Source: Chthoniobacterales bacterium (GTDB lineage Bacteria; Verrucomicrobiota; Verrucomicrobiia; Chthoniobacterales; UBA10450). Taken from it: a stretch of 64,000 bases of DNA. The stretch covers positions 16,214 to 80,213 of the forward strand of contig QHBM01000156.1 of NCBI GenBank assembly GCA_003244145.1, written 5' to 3'. Within the stretch, counting starts at the first letter, position 1. Every line of letters starts with the position of its first letter. Shown piece by piece: positions 24,091 to 33,340 of this stretch. The notes under the pieces are model-generated. The model was not told where the DNA came from, did not search any database, and saw only the letters and a list, made by a program, of their open reading frames with translations. The position numbers and the translations under genes were made by a program.

Positions 24091-25211
24091 CTCTCGCGCG
24101 CTGAATCCAGTTTGCGGAGCGCAAAAGCATAGGCGCCGATCGCGACGGCTTCGCTCGTGCCCGGACGCGATAGACCAACGCCAATCCGCGGAGAAGCATC
24201 GTAGGTTGCCATTCTAATGCTGCCCGGCACCGCAATCTCGTGCGTGGTGGTTCGAAGAAATTCTTGCATCTGTGCGGCATCTTCCAGGTTGAACGCCTCC
24301 GGAATCAAGCGACGCACACTCTCCTCGTTCGCGCTCGCGGCGTAGGCGCTGTTTAACTCGGCCATGAGGGCGGGCGAGAAGAGACGCCACGCGCCAGCCA
24401 ATCCGCCTCCGACTACCGCCAGCCCGTCCACGATGGTCAAGGCTTGTCCCATGGCGTCGCCCACGACTTCACCCATCTGGTGAAATGCTTCACGCGCCGC
24501 CCACTCGTCACCCGGATATTCGCCTATCCCGATGGCGTAGATGAGTTTCGGGTCCGGTGTTTCCGCAAACGGGATGCCCGCCTTCTCCGCATAGATGCGC
24601 CGGACAGCGCGGATGCCGGCCGCTTCTTCAACTCTGGTTTGCGGGTTTAGCTTGTTGCGCAGCAGCCAGATCTCGGAGCCTAACGAGTTGTCGCCCAGGA
24701 AGAGCTTGCCATTTCGGACAATGCCGCCGCCAAAGCCAGTACCTAGGGTCACGCCGAAAAGGTTTCGGTATCGTTTGGGATTGCCGGCCTTTTCCAGGAG
24801 GCCGTTCACGTACGGAAGAAAACCGGCGATCGCTTCCCCATAGACAAAGAGGTCGCCGTCGTTGTTGATGAAAACCGGAAGGCCAAAGCGCTCTTCCAGC
24901 ATCGGACCAAGGGCCACGCCGCCACGAAAGCCCGGCAGATGTTGTAAGTCGCCGATGACGCCGTTCGGGTAATCGGCCGGCCCGGGAAAGGCGAAGCTGA
25001 TCGCAACCGGCGGTTGCGGACATTGCTCCATCGTCCAGCGAAAGCCCTCGACAATGTTGCCCAGACAGCGCTCCAGGTTATCGCCGCTGGAAGGAAGAGT
25101 AACCGTGCTTGTAATCAGTCGATTACCCTGCGTGGCGAAAAAGCGAAAGTTAGTTCCGCCCCCATCGAGGCTTAGGACCACACGCGGGTCGGTCGAGTAA
25201 TCAGCCGTCAC
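24087..25211 (-). CDS. ROK-family sugar kinase
   Basis: 374 residues. An ATP-binding N-terminal motif VLSLDGGGTNFRFF (11-24), a central sugar-binding region (AFPGPADYPNGVIGDL, then FINNDGDLFVYGE) and GVTLGTGFGGGIV near 170 define the ROK/hexokinase-like fold. The usual ROK zinc-motif cysteines are not evident. By context it phosphorylates the sugar released by the upstream mannosidases, so mannose or fructose kinase is likely. The GTG start at 25211 overlaps the MFS gene end by 11 bp. It is the last gene of the GH47-GH92-MFS-ROK operon. Confidence 0.85.
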   Translation of the reverse strand: MTADYSTDPRVVLSLDGGGTNFRFFATQGNRLITSTVTLPSSGDNLERCLGNIVEGFRWTMEQCPQPPVAISFAFPGPADYPNGVIGDLQHLPGFRGGVALGPMLEERFGLPVFINNDGDLFVYGEAIAGFLPYVNGLLEKAGNPKRYRNLFGVTLGTGFGGGIVRNGKLFLGDNSLGSEIWLLRNKLNPQTRVEEAAGIRAVRRIYAEKAGIPFAETPDPKLIYAIGIGEYPGDEWAAREAFHQMGEVVGDAMGQALTIVDGLAVVGGGLAGAWRLFSPALMAELNSAYAASANEESVRRLIPEAFNLEDAAQMQEFLRTTTHEIAVPGSIRMATYDASPRIGVGLSRPGTSEAVAIGAYAFALRKLDSARES

Positions 25212-26592
25212 AAGTTACTCGTCCAACCCTGTGTCCCTTCCAGCCGTAGAAAGCCACATAGGCATAAGCAATCACCGGCACGATATAGGAGATCGGCAGG
25301 TTCCAATGATCGGCCACATATCCCTGAAGGGGAGGAAGGATAGCGCCGCCCAGGATTGCCATGACCAGAAGCGAGGAGGCCTGGCTCTTGTAAATGCCCG
25401 TGCCTTCAATCGCGAGCGAGAACGTGTTAGACCAACCAATCGAAGTAAACAGGCCAGCGCCAACCACGCACCACATCGCGAGCGTACCTCCAGCCAAAAT
25501 CGCCGTCACGAGCAGCGCAACCACCGCCAGGGAAAAAATCATCAGCGTCCGGCCCGCGAGCGATTTGCCCAACTGAAACAGGAGCCAGCAAAGGACGAGG
25601 AAAGGAAGATACATGCGGACCACGGTCCAACCGCGAATTGCTCCAAGAATAACAAAGGCCCCTATCGGAATGGCGCCGAGCAATAACTGCTTCGTTCCCT
25701 TTGACAGGTCGCTCAACTCCACCGAGCCCATGAAACGCCCGATAAGCATGCCTCCCCAGAACAATGAAACGTAGCCGCTCGCTTGCAGTTGGGTCAGGCC
25801 GGCGACATGCGGCTGCCCGAGAAAGTTAATAATCGAACTGCCGACCGCCACCTCCCCGCCGACATAAAGAAAGATCGCGAGTGACCCCAGAGCTACATGT
25901 GGAAATTTGAGCGCGGCAAATCCGGGTTCGATCTTTCCCTGTCCGACATGGGGGAGGTTTACGAAGAAGAAAATTACCGCGAGAGCCGCGAAGACAACGC
26001 AAAAGGCCAGGTAAGGAACCTTGACTGACTCCGTGCCATGCGCGCCGGTGCGAGCGAAGTATTGGAAGATCAGATAACCGCCTACCAGCGGCCCCAGTGT
26101 CGTGCCGAGCGAGTTGAAGGCCTGAGCAAGGTTAAGCCTGCTAGAAGCGGTGCGTTCCGGCCCGAGAATGGTGACATAAGGATTTGCCGCGATCTGCAAC
26201 ATGGCGAAACCCAGACCCACCACGAACAGCGCCGCCAGGAAAAGCGGGTAGGAGAGAGAAGTGGCAGCGGGCCAGAAGAGAGCGCTGCCTGCGGCTGAAA
26301 TCACCAGTCCAATAACCACGCCGTTTTTGTATCCGATTCGGGCAATGGGATCGCCGATCGCCACAGAGATGGCGAAGTAAAGCAACGAGCCGATAAAGTA
26401 AGCACCGAAGAAAGCGAACTGCACCAGCATGGCGTGGAAGTAATCCAGCGTGAAGGCGTCCTTGAAGCGCGGGATAAGAATGTCGTTGAAAACAGTCATG
26501 AATCCCCACATGAAGAAAAGGACGGTCATGATCGCGAACGGCCCCCGATAGGTCCGTCCGTGGTTCACTCCTGTGGTAGATTCTACCGTCAT
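25201..26592 (-). CDS. sugar MFS transporter (FucP/GluP-like)
   Basis: 463 residues with twelve predicted helices. The N-terminal helix FFMWGFMTVFNDILIPRFK contains the W-G-F...N-D pattern of the fucose/glucose-galactose:proton symporter family. The inner repeat shows ANPYVTILGPERTASSRLNLAQAFNSLGTTLGP, another FucP-family hallmark. It probably imports mannose or a related hexose liberated by the two mannosidases. ATG 26592 lies 2 bp after the GH92 stop, so the genes are cotranscribed. Confidence 0.9.
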   Translation of the reverse strand: MTVESTTGVNHGRTYRGPFAIMTVLFFMWGFMTVFNDILIPRFKDAFTLDYFHAMLVQFAFFGAYFIGSLLYFAISVAIGDPIARIGYKNGVVIGLVISAAGSALFWPAATSLSYPLFLAALFVVGLGFAMLQIAANPYVTILGPERTASSRLNLAQAFNSLGTTLGPLVGGYLIFQYFARTGAHGTESVKVPYLAFCVVFAALAVIFFFVNLPHVGQGKIEPGFAALKFPHVALGSLAIFLYVGGEVAVGSSIINFLGQPHVAGLTQLQASGYVSLFWGGMLIGRFMGSVELSDLSKGTKQLLLGAIPIGAFVILGAIRGWTVVRMYLPFLVLCWLLFQLGKSLAGRTLMIFSLAVVALLVTAILAGGTLAMWCVVGAGLFTSIGWSNTFSLAIEGTGIYKSQASSLLVMAILGGAILPPLQGYVADHWNLPISYIVPVIAYAYVAFYGWKGHRVGRVTCDG

Positions 26593-26594
26593 GG

Positions 26595-28883
26595 CTACTC
26601 TGGGATCTTCGGTTGCGTGCCCCACTGACTTGGTCTGGGTCCCATGTTAAAGATCAGGGTCCCGCCGTTCTTTACTTCTCCGAAGGATAGGAAGGGGTTA
26701 TCCAACCTCTTCCCGTTCACCTCGACCGATTGCACATAAATGTTCTCGGCGGAAAGATTGTTTGCGATCGTGGTGAACTTCTTCCCGTTCGAAAGGTTTA
26801 GCTTGGCCTTCCTGAGTTGCGGCGCGCCGATCGCGTAGTAGTCGCTCCCCGGACAGACCGGATAAAAGCCGAGACAGGTAAACATATACCAGGCGGACAT
26901 CTGGCCGCAGTCGTCATTGCCGCTGAGCGAATTTGGCTTGTTACCATACTGCGTTGTCACGATTTCGTGGAGACGCTCCGCCGCTTTCCAAGGCTGGCCC
27001 GCGTAGGAGTAGAGATAGATCACGTGATGGCTCGGCTCGTTGCCATGCCAGTATTCTCCGATTCGCCCCTGGATGTCGGACACACCTTTACTCTTATCGG
27101 CTTCCTTAAAAGTAAACAGGTCGTCGAGTTTCTTCGCGAACGCTTCCCGGCCTCCCATAAGCGCCATCAAACCGGGCACGTCGTGCGGAACGTACCAGGA
27201 ATACTGCCAACTGGTTCCTTCGGTGAAATCGTTGACGCCGGCAGTCTCATCATAGAAATGCGGATTGAAAGGCGTATGCCACTTGCCTTGCGAATCCTTT
27301 CCGCGCATCAGGCCTACGGATGGATCGAAGAGATTTTTGTAACTGGCAGCTCGTTTGGAAAAAACGGCGAAGTCGTCCCGTTTGCCGAGCGCCTTTGCCA
27401 TCCGGGCGATGCAGTAATCGTCGTAGGCGTATTCCAGCGTCTTCGAGACTGACTCGTTCTCTTTGTCGAACGGAACCCAACCAAGCTTCGCGTAGGTCGC
27501 GACATTGTCGTATCTTGGATTCGTCGCGGTCGTCTTGATGGCGTCATATGCCCGGTCCCGATTAATTCCGGGCACACCTTTAAGGTAAGCATCCACGATG
27601 ACCGGGACCGCGTGATAACCGACCATGCACCAGGTCTCATTGGCCTGAAGCGACCAGATGGGGAGCATGTGCTCCACGCTTTGATCATAGTGCGCGAGCA
27701 TGGAGTTGATCATGTCGGCGTCGCGGGGCGCCTGGATCAAGGCGAAGAGCGGATGGGTGGCGCGGTAGGTGTCCCAGAGCGAAAAAATCGTGTAGTTCGT
27801 GAAGCCCTTGGCCTGGTGGATATTTTGGTCCAGTCCGCGATACTCGCCGGTCACGTCCTGGTAAAGGCTCGGGGCGAGAAAGGCATGGTAGAGCGAAGTG
27901 TAGAAAGTTTCCTTTTCTTCCCGCGAACCTTCGATCTCGATGCGAGCCAGTTCCTTGTCCCATTTAGTTCGCGTCTGTTCCCGCACTTTCTCGAAATTCC
28001 AGTCGTGAATCTCAGTATCGAGGTTCTTGAGGGCGTTCTCGGCGCTGATGGCAGAGACAGCTACCTTGATGACGATGGTTTGTCGGTCGCCGGTTTTGTA
28101 GTGGGCGAGGAATTGAAGGTTGGTGCCCGTGGCTTCCTTCTCGCTCCGAAACCGGTAGGTATTATAGACGACCGGTTTTCCGTCACTGAGGATTTCGGCT
28201 TTATCGAATGGCTTTGAATAGCGGGCCGCAAAATAGAGAGCCCGCTCTTTGGCCCAGCCATTCACGAGATGAAAACCGGTGATGGTCGAGTTGTCCTCCA
28301 CGCGAAGATGCGACCAAATAACCTTCCACTTCTTGCCATTCAATACATGGGTCAGGTCGGTCAGGATCGAGGCATCGTCGCTCGCCGGGAAAGTCATTCG
28401 CATCATCCCCGCGCGTTCGCCTGCCGTCAGTTCGACCGTTACGCCGGACTTTTGCAGCTTCACTTTGTAGTAACCGGCCGAAGCAGTTTCTTCGTCATGG
28501 GAATAGCGCGACTGATACCCTGAGTCGGGATCGGTCTTGGTTCCCGAAACAAATTTCGGTTCGCCTACCTGCGGCACGAAAAGAAAGTCGCCCAGATCGG
28601 GAATTCCCGTTCCGCTCAAATGCGTCAGGCTAAACCCCATGATCGTGGGATCGGAGTATTCGTACCCCGAAGCGGTTTCCCAAAGCTCCTTCTCCGTGTC
28701 CGGCCCCAACTGAACCATGCCGAATGGCGCCGACGGCCCCGGGTAGGTATTGCCTTCTCCCTGGGTCCCGACGAAGGGACGCACGAAATCAGAAAGTCGA
28801 TTTGAATCCGTTGCGGGCGATCCGCCAAACACCGCTGGTGCAAGCAAGAGCAGGCAGCAAAAGCGAAGGAAGAAAATTTTCAC
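26595..28883 (-). CDS. GH92 alpha-mannosidase
   Basis: 762 residues. A signal peptide (MKIFFLRFCCLLLLAPAVFG) precedes an N-terminal beta-sandwich starting FVRPFVGTQGEGNTYPGPSAPFGM, followed by the (alpha/alpha)6 catalytic domain. Family 92 signatures include GYEYSDPTIMGFSLTHLSGTG, SLWDTYRATHPL, NEPSHHVIYLY and GNDDCGQMSAWYMF. GH92 enzymes are calcium-dependent exo-alpha-mannosidases acting on alpha-1,2, -1,3, -1,4 or -1,6 links; the linkage is not predicted here. The GTG start overlaps the GH47 stop (GTGA). It is probably periplasmic. Confidence 0.95.
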   Translation of the reverse strand: MKIFFLRFCCLLLLAPAVFGGSPATDSNRLSDFVRPFVGTQGEGNTYPGPSAPFGMVQLGPDTEKELWETASGYEYSDPTIMGFSLTHLSGTGIPDLGDFLFVPQVGEPKFVSGTKTDPDSGYQSRYSHDEETASAGYYKVKLQKSGVTVELTAGERAGMMRMTFPASDDASILTDLTHVLNGKKWKVIWSHLRVEDNSTITGFHLVNGWAKERALYFAARYSKPFDKAEILSDGKPVVYNTYRFRSEKEATGTNLQFLAHYKTGDRQTIVIKVAVSAISAENALKNLDTEIHDWNFEKVREQTRTKWDKELARIEIEGSREEKETFYTSLYHAFLAPSLYQDVTGEYRGLDQNIHQAKGFTNYTIFSLWDTYRATHPLFALIQAPRDADMINSMLAHYDQSVEHMLPIWSLQANETWCMVGYHAVPVIVDAYLKGVPGINRDRAYDAIKTTATNPRYDNVATYAKLGWVPFDKENESVSKTLEYAYDDYCIARMAKALGKRDDFAVFSKRAASYKNLFDPSVGLMRGKDSQGKWHTPFNPHFYDETAGVNDFTEGTSWQYSWYVPHDVPGLMALMGGREAFAKKLDDLFTFKEADKSKGVSDIQGRIGEYWHGNEPSHHVIYLYSYAGQPWKAAERLHEIVTTQYGNKPNSLSGNDDCGQMSAWYMFTCLGFYPVCPGSDYYAIGAPQLRKAKLNLSNGKKFTTIANNLSAENIYVQSVEVNGKRLDNPFLSFGEVKNGGTLIFNMGPRPSQWGTQPKIPE

Positions 28884-30253
28884 CAGGTGCGGCGAAACGG
28901 GTGTGCTTCGGTGTTAAAAACAACCTTGTCGAACTCCAAAGCGCTGGGAGCCGCGAAGAGGAGATAGAAATATTTGAATGTCTCGGCGAGGGCGAAGCTC
29001 TCCATCTCGTCGCGTTGTTGTTTGGTGACGATGTCGGAAAGTGCAGCGTAACCGGCTTCGGTGCGACAATACTTAACGAAGTCGTTGAAGATCGTCTCGC
29101 CCATCTGCCGATACTGCTGATCCTTCGTGTAGTGATAAAGGTAGTAGGTCGATTCCACGATCTCCGGACGCAGGTGATAGGTCTTTGCTTTAACCTCCAT
29201 CGTTTTGTAATCGATGACTTCCGGTTCGATGCCGTGCAAATTCCACATCTTGAAGGAGGAGGATTGGAGCCGGCGGGCACGCGGCACGTCGCCGGAAAGG
29301 GCAAGCACGGCCGGGAAGAAGGCATCGAGCGCTCCGTAGGTGGTCTCGGTGCGCTTGCCCGTGACCATGTCCGCGTGGCCGTACCATAGTTCGCCGCCGA
29401 CCTCATCGGCAAGGTATTGATTGATCGCGGGAATACTCGCGTTCCACATCTCGAGGCACTCTTTGTCCCCAAACAAAAGCCAGCACTTCCAAAGGTATTC
29501 GTAGTAGGAATCGATCCCCCCGCTGATGTGACTGTCGTTATCGGTCCACGCGCCGGTTTCGACATTAATGGTGGACCCGACCAGACCGATCGGCGAACGG
29601 CGTTTGTAGGTCTCAACCAGGGCTCGTTTCGCTGTGTCGTAGAAGATCGGCTTGCCCGTCAGTTTACTTAACGCGCCGAATTCGAGGAGGAGCGTGCCGG
29701 TTTCCGCGGGATTCGACATGGGATCGCGGACCTGGCCGGTGCGAAGGTTAACATAGACGTAAGGAAGCCCAGTTGGTGAATTGAAGGCGGGAAGAAGTCT
29801 ATTTCCCAAATCTTCGGCCAGGTCCAGCAGGCGTTTGTCGCCGGTGAGTTGGTAGCTCGAAAGCAATCCGCCCAGCAGCCGGATCGTTATCTCGAAATTC
29901 TTGACATAGATGTCGCGATCAAAAGAGAGATCCTTAACGATGAGCGCCTGCGCTTTCGCGGCTTCGGCGTCGAGCTTCATCAAGATCAAAGTGTCGAGCG
30001 CATCGACCGGCGTCATCAAAAGCGATTGCCCATACCAATCGTGCGCGGTCTTGCTCAAAGGCCGCAAGGCGTCATGACCCCACGCATAACGTTCGTAATT
30101 CGCCCAAGCGTGCAGGAATTCGGCCTTCACGCGTTCGGCGACTGCGCGCGCGTGAGTTTGTTCCCGCGACCGCTGGCATCCCGGCATGGCGAACAGCGTC
30201 AGGACTGTGAGCAACGACACGGCTTTGGCTCGCGCGGATTTTTTCACGACCAC
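28880..30253 (-). CDS. GH47 alpha-1,2-mannosidase, lipoprotein
   Basis: 457 residues. The lipobox AMPGC near residue 25 predicts a lipoprotein. The (alpha/alpha)7 GH47 barrel shows GGIDSYYEYLWK, HLRPEIVESTYYLYHYT, YCRTEAGYAALSD, DEMESFALAETFKYFYLLF and FNTEAHPFRR, whose Thr coordinates the catalytic calcium. These are the family hallmarks of the eukaryotic ER/Golgi class I mannosidases that trim Man9. Bacterial members are uncommon, with a Caulobacter enzyme the characterised precedent. The start is GTG 30253 or GTG 30247. It opens the operon. Confidence 0.93.
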   Translation of the reverse strand: MVVKKSARAKAVSLLTVLTLFAMPGCQRSREQTHARAVAERVKAEFLHAWANYERYAWGHDALRPLSKTAHDWYGQSLLMTPVDALDTLILMKLDAEAAKAQALIVKDLSFDRDIYVKNFEITIRLLGGLLSSYQLTGDKRLLDLAEDLGNRLLPAFNSPTGLPYVYVNLRTGQVRDPMSNPAETGTLLLEFGALSKLTGKPIFYDTAKRALVETYKRRSPIGLVGSTINVETGAWTDNDSHISGGIDSYYEYLWKCWLLFGDKECLEMWNASIPAINQYLADEVGGELWYGHADMVTGKRTETTYGALDAFFPAVLALSGDVPRARRLQSSSFKMWNLHGIEPEVIDYKTMEVKAKTYHLRPEIVESTYYLYHYTKDQQYRQMGETIFNDFVKYCRTEAGYAALSDIVTKQQRDEMESFALAETFKYFYLLFAAPSALEFDKVVFNTEAHPFRRTW

Positions 30254-30325
30254 ACAGGTAGGGTCAAACGCCCGGCAGGATGGTGTCGAGAAGATTTTAG
30301 AAAACAGCGCCCGACTTAGAGATGG

Positions 30326-30397
<72 letters not shown>

Positions 30398-30505
30398 GTC
30401 GGAAATGAGGTTCGAGATTATGGACTGCCGCCATTTGGTTGGCAAGTTGATCAAGGAGAATGGACACGCAGCGTCTCCATTCCAAAATGCGCGGCGCGCG
30501 CGAAG

Positions 30506-31057
30506 TCAGGCCGCGAGCTTGGCGGCGTCTTTGTGCCCGAGAATGCGGACCGTCTGCTGAAGCTGCTCCACTTTGAGCGGCTTTTTCAGGACAGTGATAG
30601 GACCCTTCGACAGAATGCGATCGAGCATTTCGCTGTCGGGATAACCGGTGATAACCACGATGGGCAATTCCGGATCGGCCTTTTTCGCGGCATCATAGAC
30701 ATCGTCAGCCGGGCCGTCGGGCAATTTCAAATCGAGGAAAAGAAGGTCGAATTTCTGTTTCGCGAGCGCCGCAATTGCTTCCTTCACCGTGCCGACCACG
30801 ACACGGCTGAACCCGATTTTCTTCAGGAAAATCTTGAACAAGCTTTGAAGGCTCTCGTCGTCATCGACCACAAGCACAGTTGGTTGCCCCGACTTGTCTT
30901 CCTTCAAAATGTCCTTGTCGAGCGACGCTTTTTTGATGCGCCAACGGCCACCGATCTGGATGGCCGGGAGCTGGCCGCGCTGCACCAGATAGTAAACGGT
31001 CGGCAACGGAATCCGGAGGTATTTGGCCGTTTCCTTGACCGTTAAGAGGTTATGCAT
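30506..31057 (-). CDS. excisionase-type HTH fused to a receiver domain
   Basis: 183 residues. The N-terminal 50 residues form a MerR/excisionase-type helix-turn-helix (LLTVKETAKYLRIPLPTVYYLVQ, then GGRWRIKKASLD). After a short linker a CheY-like receiver occupies about 60-178: acidic pocket VVDDDE, phospho-acceptor in LLFLDLKLPDG, Thr in VVITGYP and the conserved Lys in LKKPLK. This puts the DNA-binding domain before the receiver, the reverse of usual response regulators. No cognate kinase is encoded next to it, and targets are unknown. It has its own upstream promoter. Confidence 0.9.
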   Translation of the reverse strand: MHNLLTVKETAKYLRIPLPTVYYLVQRGQLPAIQIGGRWRIKKASLDKDILKEDKSGQPTVLVVDDDESLQSLFKIFLKKIGFSRVVVGTVKEAIAALAKQKFDLLFLDLKLPDGPADDVYDAAKKADPELPIVVITGYPDSEMLDRILSKGPITVLKKPLKVEQLQQTVRILGHKDAAKLAA

Positions 31058-31111
31058 TGGAGAAAAACAGCAACTTGCGCTCCGATGGGCAAGCCTTTTC
31101 GCTATCAGAGC

Positions 31112-31137
31112 ATTATAACATTTATAGTCCGTGTCAA
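31112..31137 (-). promoter_or_regulatory. extended -10 promoter for the HTH-receiver gene
   Basis: On the minus strand, TGTTATAAT (the -10 hexamer is plus 31112-31117) is a consensus -10 with the TG extension. TTGACA lies upstream at 31132-31137, but the spacer is only 14 bp, so the -10 probably works through its extension or with an activator. It lies about 55 bp before ATG 31057. The rest of the gap to 31297 contains a GGAACGGCCT direct repeat (about 31160-31185) and no gene. Confidence 0.6.
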
Positions 31138-31296
31138 TCCTTCATTCCGGTTTTCTCGTTGGAACGGCCTGGGAACGGCCTCGGCGCACGACCCAAAAAC
31201 CGCGGATTGCCCCGCAAATGTCGCGAAACAGGCCGGGGCTCTGGCCTACTTCATCGCTGGACAAGGGGGGAAGCGAGGTGGACTATTCCCACCTTC

Positions 31297-31920
31297 ATGA
31301 GCGCTCTCTTCTTCAAGCGGTTTCTGCAACGTCCCTTTCAAATCGCTTCGATCATGCCGAGCTCAAAGGCGCTGGTGAAACGAGTGGCGCGGAAGATGGA
31401 TTTCAGCCAACCGCGCGTGATCGCGGAGTATGGACCGGGCGAGGGCGTTCACTCCCGCGAGATCGCGCGCCGGATGTCGGCTGATTCAAAATTGCTCCTG
31501 TTCGAGCTGGACCCGGCCTTTTGCCGTGACCTCAAGCGCCAGTTCGCCGGCGACCCTCGCGTCCATGTCGTGAATGGGGACGCGGCCCGTTTGCCGGAGG
31601 AACTGGAGCACCGCGGCATTCCTCATTGTGACTACATTCTTTCCGGGATCCCCTTCAGTATTCTCGAGATTAAAAAGAAACGCGCCTTGCTCGAGAAAAC
31701 CTACGAAGCGCTGGCGGATGGCGGCAGCTTCATTATCTACCAGGTCACGAACGAACTCCGGCAGCACGCTACCTTGTTCCATCGCGCGGACTCGGAGTAT
31801 TTCCTGCAAAATATTCCACCGATGTTCATCACCGTTTTCCAAAAAACGAACCGGCTGAATGGCCATCGGCGCCCTCTGCGGCGGACGGCGGAACTCTCCA
31901 CAAACCATCGCTCGGCATGA
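31297..31920 (+). CDS. SAM-dependent methyltransferase (PmtA/KsgA-like)
   Basis: 207 residues. The N-terminus MSALFFKRFLQRPFQIASIMPSS is typical of phosphatidylethanolamine N-methyltransferase-like proteins. Motif I is VIAEYGPGEGVHSREI (41-56), followed by the acidic residue in LLLFELD and a post-motif DYILSGIPFSIL comparable to the NPPF/NIPF region of rRNA adenine dimethylases. The likely substrate is a phospholipid head group or an rRNA adenine, which cannot be decided here. The stop overlaps the fumarase ATG (ATGA), indicating coupling. Confidence 0.8.
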   Translation: MSALFFKRFLQRPFQIASIMPSSKALVKRVARKMDFSQPRVIAEYGPGEGVHSREIARRMSADSKLLLFELDPAFCRDLKRQFAGDPRVHVVNGDAARLPEELEHRGIPHCDYILSGIPFSILEIKKKRALLEKTYEALADGGSFIIYQVTNELRQHATLFHRADSEYFLQNIPPMFITVFQKTNRLNGHRRPLRRTAELSTNHRSA

Positions 31921-33335
31921 CGTCCCGATCGACCCGAGTCGAGAAGGATTCCATGGGCGAAATGTCCGTGCCGGAATCCGCGCTCTACGGCGCCTCCACT
32001 CAGCGCGCGGTCCTCAATTTTCCGATCAGTGGCTACCGATTCCCGCGTCCTTTCATTCGCGCGCTCGGCCTGATCAAGTGGGCCGCGGCCCAGGCCAATG
32101 CCGATCTTGGCTTGCTCGATTCGCATCGGAGCGCATTCATCGTCCAGGCGGCGGAAGAAGTAGTGGAAGGCAAGCTCGACGAGCATTTTCCGCTCGACAT
32201 TTTCCAGACCGGCTCGGGCACGAGCACGAACACTAACGCGAACGAGGTCATCGCGAACCGGTCCTGCCAGCTTGCTGGAAAGCCGATCGGCGCGAAAGAT
32301 CCGGTCCATCCGAACGATCACGTCAACATGGGCCAATCCAGTAACGACGTGATCCCATCAGCTATTCACGTTAGCGCGGCCGAACAACTTCAGGACTGCC
32401 TCATGCCGGCGCTGGAAAAGTTGAATGACGCGCTCGACGCGAAGGCGAAGGAGTTCTGGGAGATCATCAAGATTGGCCGGACCCATTTGATGGATGCGAC
32501 TCCGGTGCGGCTCGGTCAGGAGTTCGGCGGTTACGCCCAGCAAATTTCTTACGCGCGCGAACGCGTGCAACGGGCGATCGCGGTTCTGCAGGAACTTCCT
32601 CTCGGCGGGACGGCGGTCGGTACCGGCCTGAACCGGCACCTGGAATTTCCCGCGAAAGTAATGCGGCATCTCGAGCAGCGCACCGGGATCAAATTCCGCG
32701 AAGCGAAAAACCATTTCGAAGCGCAAGGCTCAAAGGACGCCGTGGTGGAAGCCAGCGGCCATTTGAAGACAGTCGCCGTCAGTCTTTTTAAAATCGCGAA
32801 CGACATTCGGTGGCTCGGGAGCGGACCGCGTTGCGGCATCGGCGAAATCCGCTTGCCCTCCACCCAACCAGGTAGCTCGATTATGCCGGGCAAGGTGAAC
32901 CCGGTCATGTGCGAAGCGCTGATGATGGTTTGCGCGCAGGTGATCGGCAACGACAGCTGCATCACCTGGTCGGGCGCGAACGGAAACTTCGAGCTCAACG
33001 TCATGATGCCGGTCATGGCTTACAACCTTCTCGAAAGCATCCGGCTTCTCGGCAACGCCTGCGATGCGTTCTGCGAGAAATGTGTGATTGGGATCGAGGC
33101 GAACGAAGAGCGTTGCCGCGAATTGGTCGAGCTTTCCATGGCGATGGTTACGAGCCTGGCCCCGAAAATCGGCTACGATCGCGCGGCCGAGATCGCGAAG
33201 GAAAGCGCGAAAACCGGAAAGACGGTGCGTGAAATTTGCCTCGAGAAAAAAGTGCTGCCGCCGGCTGAGCTCGCGCACGCGCTCGATCCGATCGCAATGA
33301 CGGAACCGGGCGGCGAAGGCGCCGCGGGCGGATAA
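31917..33335 (+). CDS. fumC: class II fumarate hydratase
   Basis: 472 residues catalysing fumarate to L-malate in the TCA cycle. It is homotetrameric and iron-independent. Conserved regions are GSGTSTNTNANEVIANR (about 97-113), NMGQSSNDVIPSAIHV, IIKIGRTHLMDATPVRLGQE and the superfamily signature SSIMPGKVNP near 325. Its length matches FumC. The first 12 residues are more polar than usual. The start overlaps the methyltransferase stop by 4 bp. Confidence 0.95.
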   Translation: MTSRSTRVEKDSMGEMSVPESALYGASTQRAVLNFPISGYRFPRPFIRALGLIKWAAAQANADLGLLDSHRSAFIVQAAEEVVEGKLDEHFPLDIFQTGSGTSTNTNANEVIANRSCQLAGKPIGAKDPVHPNDHVNMGQSSNDVIPSAIHVSAAEQLQDCLMPALEKLNDALDAKAKEFWEIIKIGRTHLMDATPVRLGQEFGGYAQQISYARERVQRAIAVLQELPLGGTAVGTGLNRHLEFPAKVMRHLEQRTGIKFREAKNHFEAQGSKDAVVEASGHLKTVAVSLFKIANDIRWLGSGPRCGIGEIRLPSTQPGSSIMPGKVNPVMCEALMMVCAQVIGNDSCITWSGANGNFELNVMMPVMAYNLLESIRLLGNACDAFCEKCVIGIEANEERCRELVELSMAMVTSLAPKIGYDRAAEIAKESAKTGKTVREICLEKKVLPPAELAHALDPIAMTEPGGEGAAGG

Positions 33336-33340
33336 GCGTC

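Noticed and set aside
26817..27452. Long frame opposite the GH92 gene
   Set aside because: Shadow frame; GH92 motifs run through the same region on the minus strand.
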